Shown: positions 17,290 to 26,984, counted from the first letter of the stretch. The stretch: 64,000 nucleotides of DNA from Sedimenticola selenatireducens DSM 17993 (GCF_000428045.1 NZ_KE386617.1:189754-253753); one strand, 5' to 3'. The notes: a model not told the origin generated them from the sequence alone. A program made the numbers and translations.

Positions 17290-18348
17290 ATGCAATTTCT
17301 GACAGATTGGTTCAAGCGGCATTTTTCTGATCCAGAGGTCATTTTTCTTGCCCTGTTTCTGGTGGTGTGTTTCGCCATCATTATTACCATGGGGGAGATG
17401 CTGGCCCCGGTGTTGGCCAGCGCAGTGATTGCCTATCTCCTGGAAGGACTGGTCGGTAAAATCCAGCGTATGGGGCTTCCACGCATTGGCGCAGTGCTGG
17501 TCGTGTTCGTCGCTTTTCTGTTATTTGTCACGTTGATTCTGTTTGTGTTGATGCCTGAACTGTCGCGCCAGGTGACGCAGCTGTTTCAGCAGATTCCCGC
17601 GATGATTTCAGAGGGGCAACGGCTGTTGATGCTTCTGCCGGAAAAGTATCCGGAGATAATTTCCGCTGCGCAGGTGCAGGAGATATTCACCATACTGCGA
17701 CGTGAAATTGCTACGTTTGGTCAGCAGGTGGTTTCCCTGTCACTGTCGTCGGTGGTTGGAATCATTACCATTCTGGTCTATCTGATTTTGATGCCGTTGC
17801 TGGTTTTTTTCTTCCTGAAGGATAAACGGATCATCCTCGATTGGGCGCTTAAATTTCTGCCAAGAGACAGGAAGTTTGCCGATACTGTATGGCGGGACAT
17901 GGACGAGCAGATTGCCAACTACGTGCGTGGCAAATTCTGGGAAATTATCATTGTCGGGTCGGTCAGTTTTTTCACTTTCACCTTTATGGGTCTGCAGTAT
18001 GCCATGCTGTTGGCCGTGCTGGTGGGGCTCTCCGTCATTATCCCCTATATAGGTGCGGCCGTAGTCACCTTTCCGGTGATACTGATTGCCTGGTTTCAGT
18101 GGGGCTGGAGTAACGATTTTATCTGGTTGAGTGTTGCCTATTTTGTTATTCAGGCGTTGGACGGCAATGTCCTAGTGCCGCTGCTGTTTTCAGAGGTTGT
18201 GAACCTCCATCCGGTAGCTATTATCGTGGCGATACTGGTGTTTGGTGGACTATGGGGGTTCTGGGGGGTGTTTTTTGCCATTCCGTTGGCAACACTGGTG
18301 CAGGCGGTTATGCGGGCGTGGCCAAACAAGGTATTGCCTTCAAGTTAA
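17290..18348 (+). CDS. PerM/AI-2E-family membrane transporter
   Basis: 352 residues with about eight membrane helices in the AI-2 exporter-like pattern: two N-terminal helices (LALFLVVCFAIIITMGEML, then AVIAYLLEGLVG), a long amphipathic middle, and the conserved LVGLSVIIPYIGA and ALDGNVLVPLLFSE near the end. Members export varied solutes (AI-2 in E. coli TqsA, Na+/Li+ in others), and several are permeases of unknown substrate. In sulfur bacteria PerM often sits by sulfur-carrier genes; here that link is only proximity. Confidence 0.88.
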   Translation: MQFLTDWFKRHFSDPEVIFLALFLVVCFAIIITMGEMLAPVLASAVIAYLLEGLVGKIQRMGLPRIGAVLVVFVAFLLFVTLILFVLMPELSRQVTQLFQQIPAMISEGQRLLMLLPEKYPEIISAAQVQEIFTILRREIATFGQQVVSLSLSSVVGIITILVYLILMPLLVFFFLKDKRIILDWALKFLPRDRKFADTVWRDMDEQIANYVRGKFWEIIIVGSVSFFTFTFMGLQYAMLLAVLVGLSVIIPYIGAAVVTFPVILIAWFQWGWSNDFIWLSVAYFVIQALDGNVLVPLLFSEVVNLHPVAIIVAILVFGGLWGFWGVFFAIPLATLVQAVMRAWPNKVLPSS

Positions 18349-18362
18349 AAGACAATACCTTG
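18327..18362. repeat. inverted repeat over the perM stop codon
   Basis: CAAGGTATTG and CAATACCTTG form a perfect 10-bp stem, extended inward by CTT/AAG after one mismatch, with an 8-base loop. It covers the perM TAA (18346-18348) and lies between convergent genes. No T-run follows, so it may protect 3' ends rather than terminate. Confidence 0.55.
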
Positions 18363-18376
18363 CGCAAACCGTCAGG

Positions 18377-18565
18377 TTATTTTGGCGTCTTGCAGCTGCT
18401 CAGGCCAAACGGCAGATAAGCGGGACACCAGCCGATGGCGGCGGTAAACAGGGGGATTATGCCGATGGCTCCCCACCAGTTTTGGGCTGTCACACCCCAG
18501 GCAATCAAGCCAATTCCTACCAATGCCCGAAGCCCTCGATCCATACTACCCATATTCTTTTTCAT
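18377..18565 (-). CDS. DUF2892 small membrane protein
   Basis: 62 residues from the second of two adjacent ATGs (18565, with GGGAG at good distance; 18568 is the alternative). Two hydrophobic helices (LRALVGIGLIAWGV, GIIPLFTAAIGWCPAYLPFG) and the WCPAY motif place it in DUF2892, the membrane part also found at the C-terminus of the rhodanese YgaP. It lies downstream of a Crp/Fnr-type regulator on the same strand, a pairing common in bacteria that handle sulfide or thiosulfate. Function unknown. Confidence 0.82.
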   Translation of the reverse strand: MKKNMGSMDRGLRALVGIGLIAWGVTAQNWWGAIGIIPLFTAAIGWCPAYLPFGLSSCKTPK

Positions 18566-18694
18566 CATAAGCTCCCATGCCGTTGTGTTGCGATTTAGAG
18601 GCTCTCGCCTCATGGATTACGGGTTAGAGAATAGTCTTTCGCTCAAGCCATGTCTGTGACTAAGTCACACAGGGGTTTGACAAGCTGATCCGCT

Positions 18695-19378
18695 TTACCG
18701 TTCGCTGTGTTTCTGATGGAGTTTTTCCGGGTCAAGCAGTTCTATGGAGCCACGTGTTACCTTGATCATTCCATCCAGCTCAAACTCCTTCAGGATTCTG
18801 CTGACCACTTCTCGCGAGGTGCCGAGTTCCGAGGCGATCTCCTGATGGGTTACCAGTAGTACATGACCCGTTTTGTCCATTCTGTTGCAGAGGTGGTCGG
18901 CAATTCTTTTGTCCATTCTCCTGAAAACCACATCTTCCACTACATTGATTATGTTGGATAATCGAGTAGCTACCAGGCCAAAAATGTAATCCTGCCAGGC
19001 GCTAGACTCAGATAGCCAGCGTCGGACATCGCTGGCGGGTACCACGGCTGCCTCCACATCAGTTTCACAAATAGCAAATGCAGGAAAGGGGATATGACTG
19101 AGAATGCAGGAAGCAGTAAGAATGCAGCTTTCCCCCGGGCCTACCCGATAAAGAGTGATCTCTTTGCCGTTTTCCCCCAGCTTGTAGACTCTTGCAGTGC
19201 CATTGAGGAGGATCGCCAGATGACTGCAGTTGCTACCTTCATGGCACACGTGTTGCCCTTTGGGAAGATTTGCGATGCTGGCTTTTTCGAAAAAGTATTG
19301 GTTTAGCGGGTCATCGCTCTGGCGTATACATTGGATCTGTTCCGCCAGCCTTGCTCTCATATTACTATCTATGGCCAC
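18695..19378 (-). CDS. Crp/Fnr-family regulator without iron-sulfur ligands
   Basis: 227 residues. An N-terminal cyclic-nucleotide-like barrel (LPKGQHVCHEGSNCSHLAILLNGTARVY) is followed by a dimer helix and an HTH (THQEIASELGTSREVVSRILKEFE). The cysteines present do not form the FNR C-x2-C-x5-C pattern, and the cAMP pocket RxS is not obvious, so the signal is unknown; a cysteine-based redox or persulfide sensor is possible. The recognition helix has SREVVSR, an FNR-like half-site reader. The DUF2892 gene follows on the same strand 129 bases later. Confidence 0.85.
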   Translation of the reverse strand: MAIDSNMRARLAEQIQCIRQSDDPLNQYFFEKASIANLPKGQHVCHEGSNCSHLAILLNGTARVYKLGENGKEITLYRVGPGESCILTASCILSHIPFPAFAICETDVEAAVVPASDVRRWLSESSAWQDYIFGLVATRLSNIINVVEDVVFRRMDKRIADHLCNRMDKTGHVLLVTHQEIASELGTSREVVSRILKEFELDGMIKVTRGSIELLDPEKLHQKHSER

Positions 19379-19393
19379 GGGGTGCTCCCGGTA

Positions 19394-21718
19394 TCAATAG
19401 TGTGAATTGCCGGATATTACCGGCACCCAATCGGCGGATTCCAGCCATGAAGATGATATGGATTCTGGCTCAGTAACAGCAGGTAGTATTATGTTGGCGC
19501 CATTTTTTCTGATCTGGGCGATAATCCCGCTTATCTCTTCGTTGTCCGCTTTAAGGACAGGACCGGCCAGCCGAACAAAGTCCGCATCCAGATAGTGCAG
19601 TACTTTGAGTGCCGTGCTGCTTGCGCCGAAGCGCGAGAGTGAAACCTTAATGCCCATCTCCTGCAACTGGACGAAATGTTCTTTTGCAGCTTTCAGATCA
19701 ATACTCAAATCGGCAATGCGGTATTCAAGGACCAGTCCAACCCCCACCATCTGCCGGGCTCGCAGCTGATCCCTGAGCCAGCCCGTAATTGTGCCTTGAA
19801 AGATGGATTTGGATGATTGAGCAACTATGAGCAAATTGTTTTTTCCTTCAGCCCGTTTCTCTTCCAGCGTAACCAACGCGCGCTCTATGAGCCACTGACT
19901 GAACTGGGTGCCAAGATTTTCTGCATCGGCCAGTGACATGATTTCCGAGCTGCCGAGCTGACGTCCATCAGGAAGTAGTAGCCGGGGTTTCACATCATAT
20001 GCTTTCGTGCCCGCTTTTTGAGTATGAGTCAGTGCTCTGAAAAAGAGCTGGAAGCTTCTTTTCTGAAGTGCCTGTTTGAACAGGTCCGGCAGCTCACTTG
20101 CATCGGCCCTGTTGCGTGGGCCTCCTCCTTCAACATACAAATTAACGTATCGATCGCTGCCTTGGATGTCCTGTGAGGCTGCGGATGCATTGGCGATAAG
20201 GTCGGATGCGCTGCTCTGCTCGCTGCCAAAGGTGGCAATTCCTATATACGGGGTCAGTTTCGCTTCGGTTTTTAATTCGATTAGTTTATGCGCAAGCTTC
20301 TCGGCCAAACTGATTATATTCTTCTGATGTGGTCGCAGGATCAGAATTGCAAAACTGTCATCATCTATGCGGGCGGCAATATCCTGCTCTTCCAGCAGTC
20401 CACTGATAAGACTGCCCAGATTGGCGAGGTAACCGTCATTTTCCGGGCTTAAGCGGTCATTGCCTGCTTTTTGGAGTGATATATAGAGCACACCACCAGT
20501 GGCGACGAGATCCTGTATCCGGGTGGTTGTTTGATCGAGCTGTTCATAAAAGTGGCGTCGGTTATGGAGCCCGGTGAGCAGATCCCTGCTGTTGGGGTGG
20601 TGATGCTGTTTTTCCAGAATGCGTGCGCGTTGCACCCGGTGGGTGATTGTATTGACCAGGTGCCGGGGACGGATTGGCTTGCTGAGGAAATCATCCCCGC
20701 CAACGCTCAAGGCATCCAGCTGTTTGTCTGTATCCTGTTCCCCGGAGAGAAAAACAACCGGTGTCATGACGAAATCAGGGTGCTCTCTGATAATGGTTGT
20801 CAACTCAATGCCGTTGGCATTGGGCATATAGATGTCCATCAGAATCAGGTCGGGGCGGAACTTGTCGAGTGCCTCGATTACTCTCAGGGGTTCTGTTATG
20901 ACCTGGGTTTTCATGCCGCTTTTCCTTAGTATGGAAGCGGCAAAATCCGCCTGCGACGGATCATCTTCGACTATGAGAATACGGTAACAGTCAGTCTTGG
21001 GTGAGGCCAGTTCGATGACTCGGTCAGTGAGGTCCTGGGTGTTTATCGGCGTGAGGTAGTAGGCATCCACGCCGCTGCGAAGAGCCAGCAGACGTTGTTC
21101 CAGATCCCGTGTCTGGCTGATGCAGATTACCCCGACATGTAGTTTCTGGCGCTCCTGCTGTATGGCCAGTTCACGCTTGAGCATGGCAAATCTGGCAAGA
21201 AAACTGTCATCGATGATTAACACATCGGGCAGGCGTCTCTGTATTTCGCCTTCCACGTCATCCGGGTGATTGAAGCCCAGAACAGTGCAGCCCTGCTCTT
21301 CCAGCATGCCGGTCAGTCCAGGCGCCAGCTTGTTATTGCTAAGCAGTAGATAAACCAGCCGATTTGCCGGCTTCTCTGTTCCTGATTTGCTGCGTATCAG
21401 ATCAGACTCATGCTTGATAGCCGAGATCAGTGTGCCGACGGTCTGTTGTTGTTCAATTGTTGGAATGGTGTCGCGGTCTATGAAATTGCCCAGGTAGACT
21501 TCCAGGGAAAAACTACTTTCACTCAAGTTGATCAGGCCAAAACCGCCACTGGTGCCGGTCAGGTTCTGGACCTTGAGGCATAGTTTCTTTAACAGGGTGT
21601 TGTTCCATATTCCCTGGGAGAGTTGAATCCAGTCATTGCCAATACTGATGATCCGTTCAGGAAGATGCTGAATAAACGCTGCTTTGAGCTCACGCTCTTT
21701 TTGTTGCTGTTCAGGCAT
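19394..21718 (-). CDS. multi-domain c-di-GMP-related protein: degenerate Hpt, REC, REC, GGDEF, EAL
   Basis: 774 residues, no membrane segment. Order: a helical Hpt-like region (~8-110) whose phosphorylatable His seems replaced by Gln51 (KVQNLTGTSGGFG); a degenerate REC (~122-238); an intact REC (~246-365: EDD 251-253, Asp295 in LILMDIY, Lys347); a GGDEF fold (~375-535) with IDDDSF at the catalytic site; and an EAL fold (~545-770) that lacks the EAL triad. Both output domains look inactive, so this may be a c-di-GMP receptor or scaffold of the FimX kind. It ends 16 bases from the Crp-family gene on the same strand. Partner kinase unknown. Confidence 0.85.
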   Translation of the reverse strand: MPEQQQKERELKAAFIQHLPERIISIGNDWIQLSQGIWNNTLLKKLCLKVQNLTGTSGGFGLINLSESSFSLEVYLGNFIDRDTIPTIEQQQTVGTLISAIKHESDLIRSKSGTEKPANRLVYLLLSNNKLAPGLTGMLEEQGCTVLGFNHPDDVEGEIQRRLPDVLIIDDSFLARFAMLKRELAIQQERQKLHVGVICISQTRDLEQRLLALRSGVDAYYLTPINTQDLTDRVIELASPKTDCYRILIVEDDPSQADFAASILRKSGMKTQVITEPLRVIEALDKFRPDLILMDIYMPNANGIELTTIIREHPDFVMTPVVFLSGEQDTDKQLDALSVGGDDFLSKPIRPRHLVNTITHRVQRARILEKQHHHPNSRDLLTGLHNRRHFYEQLDQTTTRIQDLVATGGVLYISLQKAGNDRLSPENDGYLANLGSLISGLLEEQDIAARIDDDSFAILILRPHQKNIISLAEKLAHKLIELKTEAKLTPYIGIATFGSEQSSASDLIANASAASQDIQGSDRYVNLYVEGGGPRNRADASELPDLFKQALQKRSFQLFFRALTHTQKAGTKAYDVKPRLLLPDGRQLGSSEIMSLADAENLGTQFSQWLIERALVTLEEKRAEGKNNLLIVAQSSKSIFQGTITGWLRDQLRARQMVGVGLVLEYRIADLSIDLKAAKEHFVQLQEMGIKVSLSRFGASSTALKVLHYLDADFVRLAGPVLKADNEEISGIIAQIRKNGANIILPAVTEPESISSSWLESADWVPVISGNSHY

Positions 21719-21897
21719 ATGTTCAGTTCCTTGCTATACAGTGTATGCTGACAGGATCCAGGCCAATGCTGGTAACGCCAGTTTTGCATTATATTATCCC
21801 ATTGGCAGCAATTGTAACCTATTGGTTAGCACGCTGTTTTTGAAATTTCGGGAAGTCTGGCCGGCCATACCGTATGGGTGGGTTTGTGATATGGGGA

Positions 21898-21930
21898 CAG
21901 TCCTCGGGGACTGGAAAGATTACTCTTTCC
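21898..21930. repeat. two abutting small hairpins upstream of the hybrid kinase
   Basis: CAGTCC-TCGG-GGACTG (21898-21913) is directly followed by GGAAAG-ATTACT-CTTTCC (21913-21930). Both stems are perfect 6-mers that share one base. They lie 52 bases before the hybrid kinase start, in the 263-base gap between divergent genes, and may be part of its leader. Confidence 0.45.
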
Positions 21931-21981
21931 TGAGCCGGTATATGAGCTTCGGGTGAGGCGCTGATATCAGTTGGAAACAGA

Positions 21982-24804
21982 ATGTCAGAAATGAAAATAA
22001 CACGGACCCTGTTGATCAGTATGGAGCGGGCCAGATTGTTTTATAGCGGGCTCGGTTTTGCCGGTATCGCCACCATCCTGTTGTCCGCGCTGGTCTACTG
22101 GCTTGGCGCTCGGGTGGGCGGTGGCCCGATACGCCCGCTGGCGGGCGGCCTGATATTGATCGGTGTCATGCAACTGGCGATCTGGTACGCCTGGCATCTG
22201 CGCAAGCCAGATAAATTCAGGGTCAGGCGATGGGTCTATTACCCACTGTTGACTACGCTGCCGTCGGGCGCCTGCTGGGGCGGTATTACGGCCTATCTCC
22301 TGCCGCTGTATCAAACAGATACGGGCCTGCTGATACTGCTCTCTATCGGTGCTAGCGCGCTGTTGTCGATCATGTTGCTGTCCGCCCTTGATTTGATGGT
22401 GTTGCTGTTTTTTGCCAGTTTTCTGACTTCCCTGTTATGGGTGTTTAACTACAGTCAGCTCTGGCCTTCGGGCAGCATAGTCACGGTCTTACTGGCTTTT
22501 GTAGTGGGGCTTGGTCTGGTAGCGGCCGCATTTTCAGTGCTCTTCGGCATTATTGCCCGGCTTCGGGCCGGGAAACAGAATGTCAGTGGCAAGCTCGATC
22601 AGGCTCGCCTCAAAATGGTCGGATTAAACTCCCGGCTCAGCGATGAGGATGAGCGTCGGCGCGATGTGGAGCAAGAGCTCTATCTGGCCAAAGAGGCGGC
22701 CGAGACCGCCAATATGGTGAAAGGCGAATTCCTTGCCACCATGAGTCATGAAATTCGTACGCCACTCAACGGTATCGTGCCGCTACTGGAGATCCTGCGT
22801 GAGACCAATCTGGATCGGGAGCAGCGGCAGTTTGTGAATACCGCGCTGAATTCATCCTATCACCTGCTGAGCATTATTAATGACATTCTCGATTTCTCGA
22901 AAATAGAGGCAGGAAAGCTCGACCTGGAGTCAATCGAGCTGAATCTGCGGGATCTGGTTGAGTCCGTGGTGACCATGATGTCCAAGAGCGCCGAGCGTCG
23001 CGGATTGGATCTGGATTACCGGATAGCGGCGGATCTGCCCAGGATGGTCAGGGGGGATCCGATCAGGCTGCGTCAGGTACTGACCAATCTGGTCAGCAAT
23101 GCCATCAAGTTCACTTCCAAAGGCGGGGTCATGGTTGAGTTGGCCTGTCGGGGGCGCAGCAGAAAAAATATTGAGGTGATCTTTGCCGTCAAGGATACGG
23201 GCGCCGGCATCAGCGGAGAGATTCAGGCCCGCCTGTTTCGATCCTTCAATCAGGCCGATGCTTCCACTACCCGTAAGCATGGAGGAACCGGGCTGGGCCT
23301 GGTGATCTCTCGGCGCCTTGTGGAGTTGATGGATGGCAAGATAGGGGTGAGGTCGGAAGTAGGAAAGGGATCGGTCTTCTGGTTTTTGGTCCCGTTGCGT
23401 AAATCCTTGCAGGATATACCGGCTGACAGGCGCTCGCTAAAGGGGGTGCGAGTTCTAGTTATTAATGATAACGATCGTCATGCGGAGAAGTTGGAGCAAT
23501 ATCTCAATGAGTGGGGTGTCCTGCATCAGCGCACGAATAGCACTATGGATGCCCTGTCAAAATTGATATCAACCGCAAACCTGGGTGAGAGTTGGGCCTA
23601 TGAAGTGGTAATTATTGATAACAAGGCCCTGGGTGGCCGGCTGCGGGGCTTTCTGCAGGAGATCAATAGTGAGCCGCTGCTGGGGGGGGTGAAGCTGTTG
23701 ACAATCGGCGATTCCGTTCGATCAGTCACCAGGCTGGGTGTGGACGCCACACTCGCGCGACCGGTAAAGAAGAGTGATCTATATCGTGCGTTGTGTCGAC
23801 TGATGGATGTGCAGAGTGAGGTGGCACAGGGTTCACAGACGGCGGCAGAGAAGCTTACCAATCAATTTCTTTATGCTGATTCCCAGGGCCAGTCATGGGC
23901 GGAAACGGTACCGATTGAAACAGCTGACGAATCGGGAGATCAATCCTCCAGCGAGGTGCGGCTGATGGGGCATGTCCTGTTGGTCGAAGATAATCTGGTC
24001 AATCTCAATGTGGCAAAAAAGATTCTGCTACGGTTGGGCCTGGAATGTGATGTGGCTCAGGATGGACTGGCTGCCCTTACCGCAATTAACCACCATCACT
24101 ATGATCTGGTGCTGATGGATTGCCAGATGCCGCGTATGGATGGCTATGAGGCCACCCGGGCGATTCGCCTGCGGGAAGCCACCAAGGGATTGACCCGTTT
24201 GCCGGTCATTGCCATGACCGCCAATGCAATGGAAGGCGATCGTGAAAAATGTCTGGATGCCGGAATGGATGATTATCTCTCCAAGCCGGTCATGCCCGCG
24301 ACCCTGCGACTAATGCTTTGCCAGTGGCTGCCCCGAAGTGAGCAGGATATCCCGGAAATGAGAAGTGAGGAGATTCAACCGGGTAGCGAAGCGGAAAGAA
24401 TTTATCCTGCATCCGGTGATTCAGTCGAACGGGGTGGGCGGTTAACCGATGTTGATCGGGGTGTACTCGAAGAGTTGCAGGAAATTATGGACGATGATTT
24501 TTCCACCTTGCTGTTGAGTTTTCTTGATGCGGCACCGGGACTGATCCGTGAGATTGAAGCGGGTATTCTGGATGGGGATGCCAAGCAAGTGATTCTGCCT
24601 GCCCATTCATTGAAGTCGAGTAGCGCCAATGTGGGTGCGCTGAAGCTTTCTGGTATAGCACGCCAGATGGAACAGGATGCGAAAAACGGGGATCTTGCCG
24701 CCGTATCCGCTGCATTTGAACAACTGAATCAATCTTGCGATGCTGCCGGCCGCATCCTGCGTAAGGCGTGTGAGCAGGGATTGAATCAACTGGGCTTTGA
24801 CTAA
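21982..24804 (+). CDS. BarA-like hybrid sensor histidine kinase
   Basis: 940 residues. Residues 1-195 hold six or seven hydrophobic segments with no large periplasmic loop. A coiled region leads to HisKA with MSHEIRTPLNG (His256), an HATPase with GGTGLGLVISRRLVELM, then a degenerate first REC (VLVINDNDR), an intact second REC (LLVEDNLVN; Asp713 in LVLMDCQMPRMDG) and a C-terminal Hpt with HSLKSSSANVGA (His875). The full relay is therefore His256-Asp713-His875. The layout fits BarA/GacS relatives, but no uvrY/gacA-type regulator is near. The sensed signal is unknown; the membrane-embedded N-terminus suggests a lipid or membrane cue. Confidence 0.9.
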   Translation: MSEMKITRTLLISMERARLFYSGLGFAGIATILLSALVYWLGARVGGGPIRPLAGGLILIGVMQLAIWYAWHLRKPDKFRVRRWVYYPLLTTLPSGACWGGITAYLLPLYQTDTGLLILLSIGASALLSIMLLSALDLMVLLFFASFLTSLLWVFNYSQLWPSGSIVTVLLAFVVGLGLVAAAFSVLFGIIARLRAGKQNVSGKLDQARLKMVGLNSRLSDEDERRRDVEQELYLAKEAAETANMVKGEFLATMSHEIRTPLNGIVPLLEILRETNLDREQRQFVNTALNSSYHLLSIINDILDFSKIEAGKLDLESIELNLRDLVESVVTMMSKSAERRGLDLDYRIAADLPRMVRGDPIRLRQVLTNLVSNAIKFTSKGGVMVELACRGRSRKNIEVIFAVKDTGAGISGEIQARLFRSFNQADASTTRKHGGTGLGLVISRRLVELMDGKIGVRSEVGKGSVFWFLVPLRKSLQDIPADRRSLKGVRVLVINDNDRHAEKLEQYLNEWGVLHQRTNSTMDALSKLISTANLGESWAYEVVIIDNKALGGRLRGFLQEINSEPLLGGVKLLTIGDSVRSVTRLGVDATLARPVKKSDLYRALCRLMDVQSEVAQGSQTAAEKLTNQFLYADSQGQSWAETVPIETADESGDQSSSEVRLMGHVLLVEDNLVNLNVAKKILLRLGLECDVAQDGLAALTAINHHHYDLVLMDCQMPRMDGYEATRAIRLREATKGLTRLPVIAMTANAMEGDREKCLDAGMDDYLSKPVMPATLRLMLCQWLPRSEQDIPEMRSEEIQPGSEAERIYPASGDSVERGGRLTDVDRGVLEELQEIMDDDFSTLLLSFLDAAPGLIREIEAGILDGDAKQVILPAHSLKSSSANVGALKLSGIARQMEQDAKNGDLAAVSAAFEQLNQSCDAAGRILRKACEQGLNQLGFD

Positions 24805-26107
24805 TGGGAATGGCGTGGCGCTGAACAGTAAAAAGGTCTGGAAAAACCGGCAGGTTCTTTCATGGGGACTCTATGACTGGGCAAATTCCGCCTTCGCCAC
24901 AACGGTGATGGCGGGATTTTTCCCACTGTTCTTTAAACAGTATTGGGCTGCCGACCTGGCTGCCGGCGATAGCACCTTTCTGCTAGGCAGTTTCAATGCC
25001 CTTGCCAGTATGGTGGTTGTGCTGCTGGCTCCACTCCTGGGTGCCATTGCCGACAGCAGCAGTGCCCGCAAACGTTTTTTGCGCTACTTCGCCATGATGG
25101 GGGTTGTGATGACCGGTGCCCTCTACCTCGTCGCAGCCGGCGGCTGGATGATGGCGCTGATGCTCTATGCAATGGCGGTGATCGGTTTTTCCAGCGGTAA
25201 TATTTTCTATGACGCCCTGCTGCCGGAGGTGGCAGATGAGTCTGAATTGGATGTGGTGTCATCGATTGGTTTTGCTCTGGGTTATCTGGGTGGCGGTATC
25301 CTGTTTGCCGTTAATGTCTGGATGACGCTCAATCCAACACTGTTTGGTCTGGCCGATGCAGCGGCGGCAGTGAAGGTTTCATTCCTGATGGTGGCGATCT
25401 GGTGGGCGGTGTTCACCATTCCAGTGCTGTTGTTCGTGCCGGAGCCGGTGACTGTCAGGCCTGTTGGTTGGTTGGCGAGTGTCAGGGCCGGTGCGCAACA
25501 ACTCCGATACACCTTCTCAAAGTTGAAACTGCTGCGTCAGACCGGGCTGTTCCTGGTCGCCTACTGGCTTTACATCGACGGCGTGGATACCATCATCAGA
25601 ATGGCGGTGGATTATGGTCTTGCGCTTGGTTTTGATGCCGATGGGTTGATTGTAGCACTGCTGATTACCCAATTTGTCGGTTTTCCCGCCGCCATACTGT
25701 TCGGCCATCTGGGCGAGCGTTTTGGTCCCAAGCAGGGTATTTTTGTAGCTATCGGCATCTATTTGGTTATTATCCTCTGGGCCTATCAAATGGATCAGGT
25801 GTGGGAGTTTTATCTGCTGGCGGTGGCTATCGGCCTGGTCCAGGGGGGCATCCAGGCGCTGAGCCGGTCATTCTATGTTCGCCTGATTCCACGGGATAAG
25901 CCGGCCGAGTTTTTCGGTTTCTACAATATGCTGGGAAAGTTCGCGGCAGTACTGGGTCCGCTGATGATGGGTGTGGTCAGTGTGGCGACGGGAAGCCCCA
26001 GGCTATCAATCCTCTCGGTGGCAGTGCTGTTTGTTGCCGGCGCCTTGTTGCTTAAACGGGTCGATGAAACAGCAGGGAGAGCCCAGGCCCGGTTGCTTGA
26101 AGAGTGA
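24797..26107 (+). CDS. MFS permease, UMF1/Atg22-like family
   Basis: 436 residues with twelve membrane helices. It starts at TTG 24797 (overlapping the kinase stop) or GTG 24815. The N-terminus SWGLYDWANSAFATTVMAGFFP is the signature of UMF1-type permeases related to the yeast vacuolar amino-acid effluxer Atg22. IFYDALLPEVA and ALSRSFYVRLIP are also conserved. The substrate is unknown; amino acid or peptide efflux is the usual suggestion. Overlap with the hybrid kinase and a short gap to the zinc peptidase suggest a common transcript. Confidence 0.88.
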   Translation: MTNGNGVALNSKKVWKNRQVLSWGLYDWANSAFATTVMAGFFPLFFKQYWAADLAAGDSTFLLGSFNALASMVVVLLAPLLGAIADSSSARKRFLRYFAMMGVVMTGALYLVAAGGWMMALMLYAMAVIGFSSGNIFYDALLPEVADESELDVVSSIGFALGYLGGGILFAVNVWMTLNPTLFGLADAAAAVKVSFLMVAIWWAVFTIPVLLFVPEPVTVRPVGWLASVRAGAQQLRYTFSKLKLLRQTGLFLVAYWLYIDGVDTIIRMAVDYGLALGFDADGLIVALLITQFVGFPAAILFGHLGERFGPKQGIFVAIGIYLVIILWAYQMDQVWEFYLLAVAIGLVQGGIQALSRSFYVRLIPRDKPAEFFGFYNMLGKFAAVLGPLMMGVVSVATGSPRLSILSVAVLFVAGALLLKRVDETAGRAQARLLEE

Positions 26108-26110
26108 GTG

Positions 26111-26797
26111 ATGCATTTTGTTATCCTTCTGGTTCTGTTGATCCTGCTTATTCTTGGGCCCCAATGGTGGGTCAGGTCGGTACTGTCCCGGTATAACAGG
26201 GAAGACCGGCGGTTTCCCGGTTCAGGAGGTGAATTGGCGCGCCATCTGCTGGACCGACTTTCCCTCGAGCAGGTCAATGTTGAGGAGACGTCCGGTGGAC
26301 AGGGTGACCACTATGACCCGGAATCCCGTTGCGTCAGATTGACCCCGGAGAATCTGCATGGCCGATCATTAACGGCCGTGGTAACGGCCTCACATGAAGT
26401 GGGGCATGCCATTCAGCATGCCTTGGGATACGGTCCCTTCCGCTGGCGTATGCGTCTGGTGAAAATCGCGCTGGTTGCGGAACGTCTGGGTTCCTTTTTA
26501 CTGTTCGCCGTCCCGGTGTTGACCCTGATCACCAAGGCCCCCGGCGCCGGTGTGCTCATGTTTCTGGCGGCGGCAGCTACCTTGGGTGTCGGGTTGCTGG
26601 TGCAATTGATAACGCTGCCGGTTGAGTGGGATGCCAGTTTTGCACGCGCCATGCCGCTTCTGGAGTCCGGCTATCTGGATAAGACCCAATTACCTGCCGC
26701 CAGGACCATTCTGCGTGCCTGCGCCTTTACCTACCTGGCGTCATCCCTGGCGGGTCTGCTCAATTTCTGGCGTTGGATGCGTCTCCTTCGGCACTGA
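26111..26797 (+). CDS. membrane zinc metallopeptidase (Zn_peptidase_2, YugP-like)
   Basis: 228 residues from ATG 26111, three bases after the MFS stop. An N-terminal helix anchors it. The zinc motif HEVGHAIQH lies near residue 98, and two or three helices follow. EWDASFARAM near residue 175 matches the third-ligand region of the family. It is presumably an inner-membrane protease; substrates are unknown. The tight link with the UMF1 permease suggests one transcript. Confidence 0.88.
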   Translation: MHFVILLVLLILLILGPQWWVRSVLSRYNREDRRFPGSGGELARHLLDRLSLEQVNVEETSGGQGDHYDPESRCVRLTPENLHGRSLTAVVTASHEVGHAIQHALGYGPFRWRMRLVKIALVAERLGSFLLFAVPVLTLITKAPGAGVLMFLAAAATLGVGLLVQLITLPVEWDASFARAMPLLESGYLDKTQLPAARTILRACAFTYLASSLAGLLNFWRWMRLLRH

Positions 26798-26984
26798 GTG
26801 GCATGCACTGTCGTGAGACGGGCGGCTACAAGCCTCAGAGCGGATCATGACGTACTAGTAGCAGGTCTGAACCATCTGCCATTTTTTCGCCTTTTAGCCG
26901 TTTATGCGCTGTCAATTCTTTGTCGCATCCCGGTTAAATATCATAACAACATGAAAATAAAGAGAAATATAACCGATTAATAAG

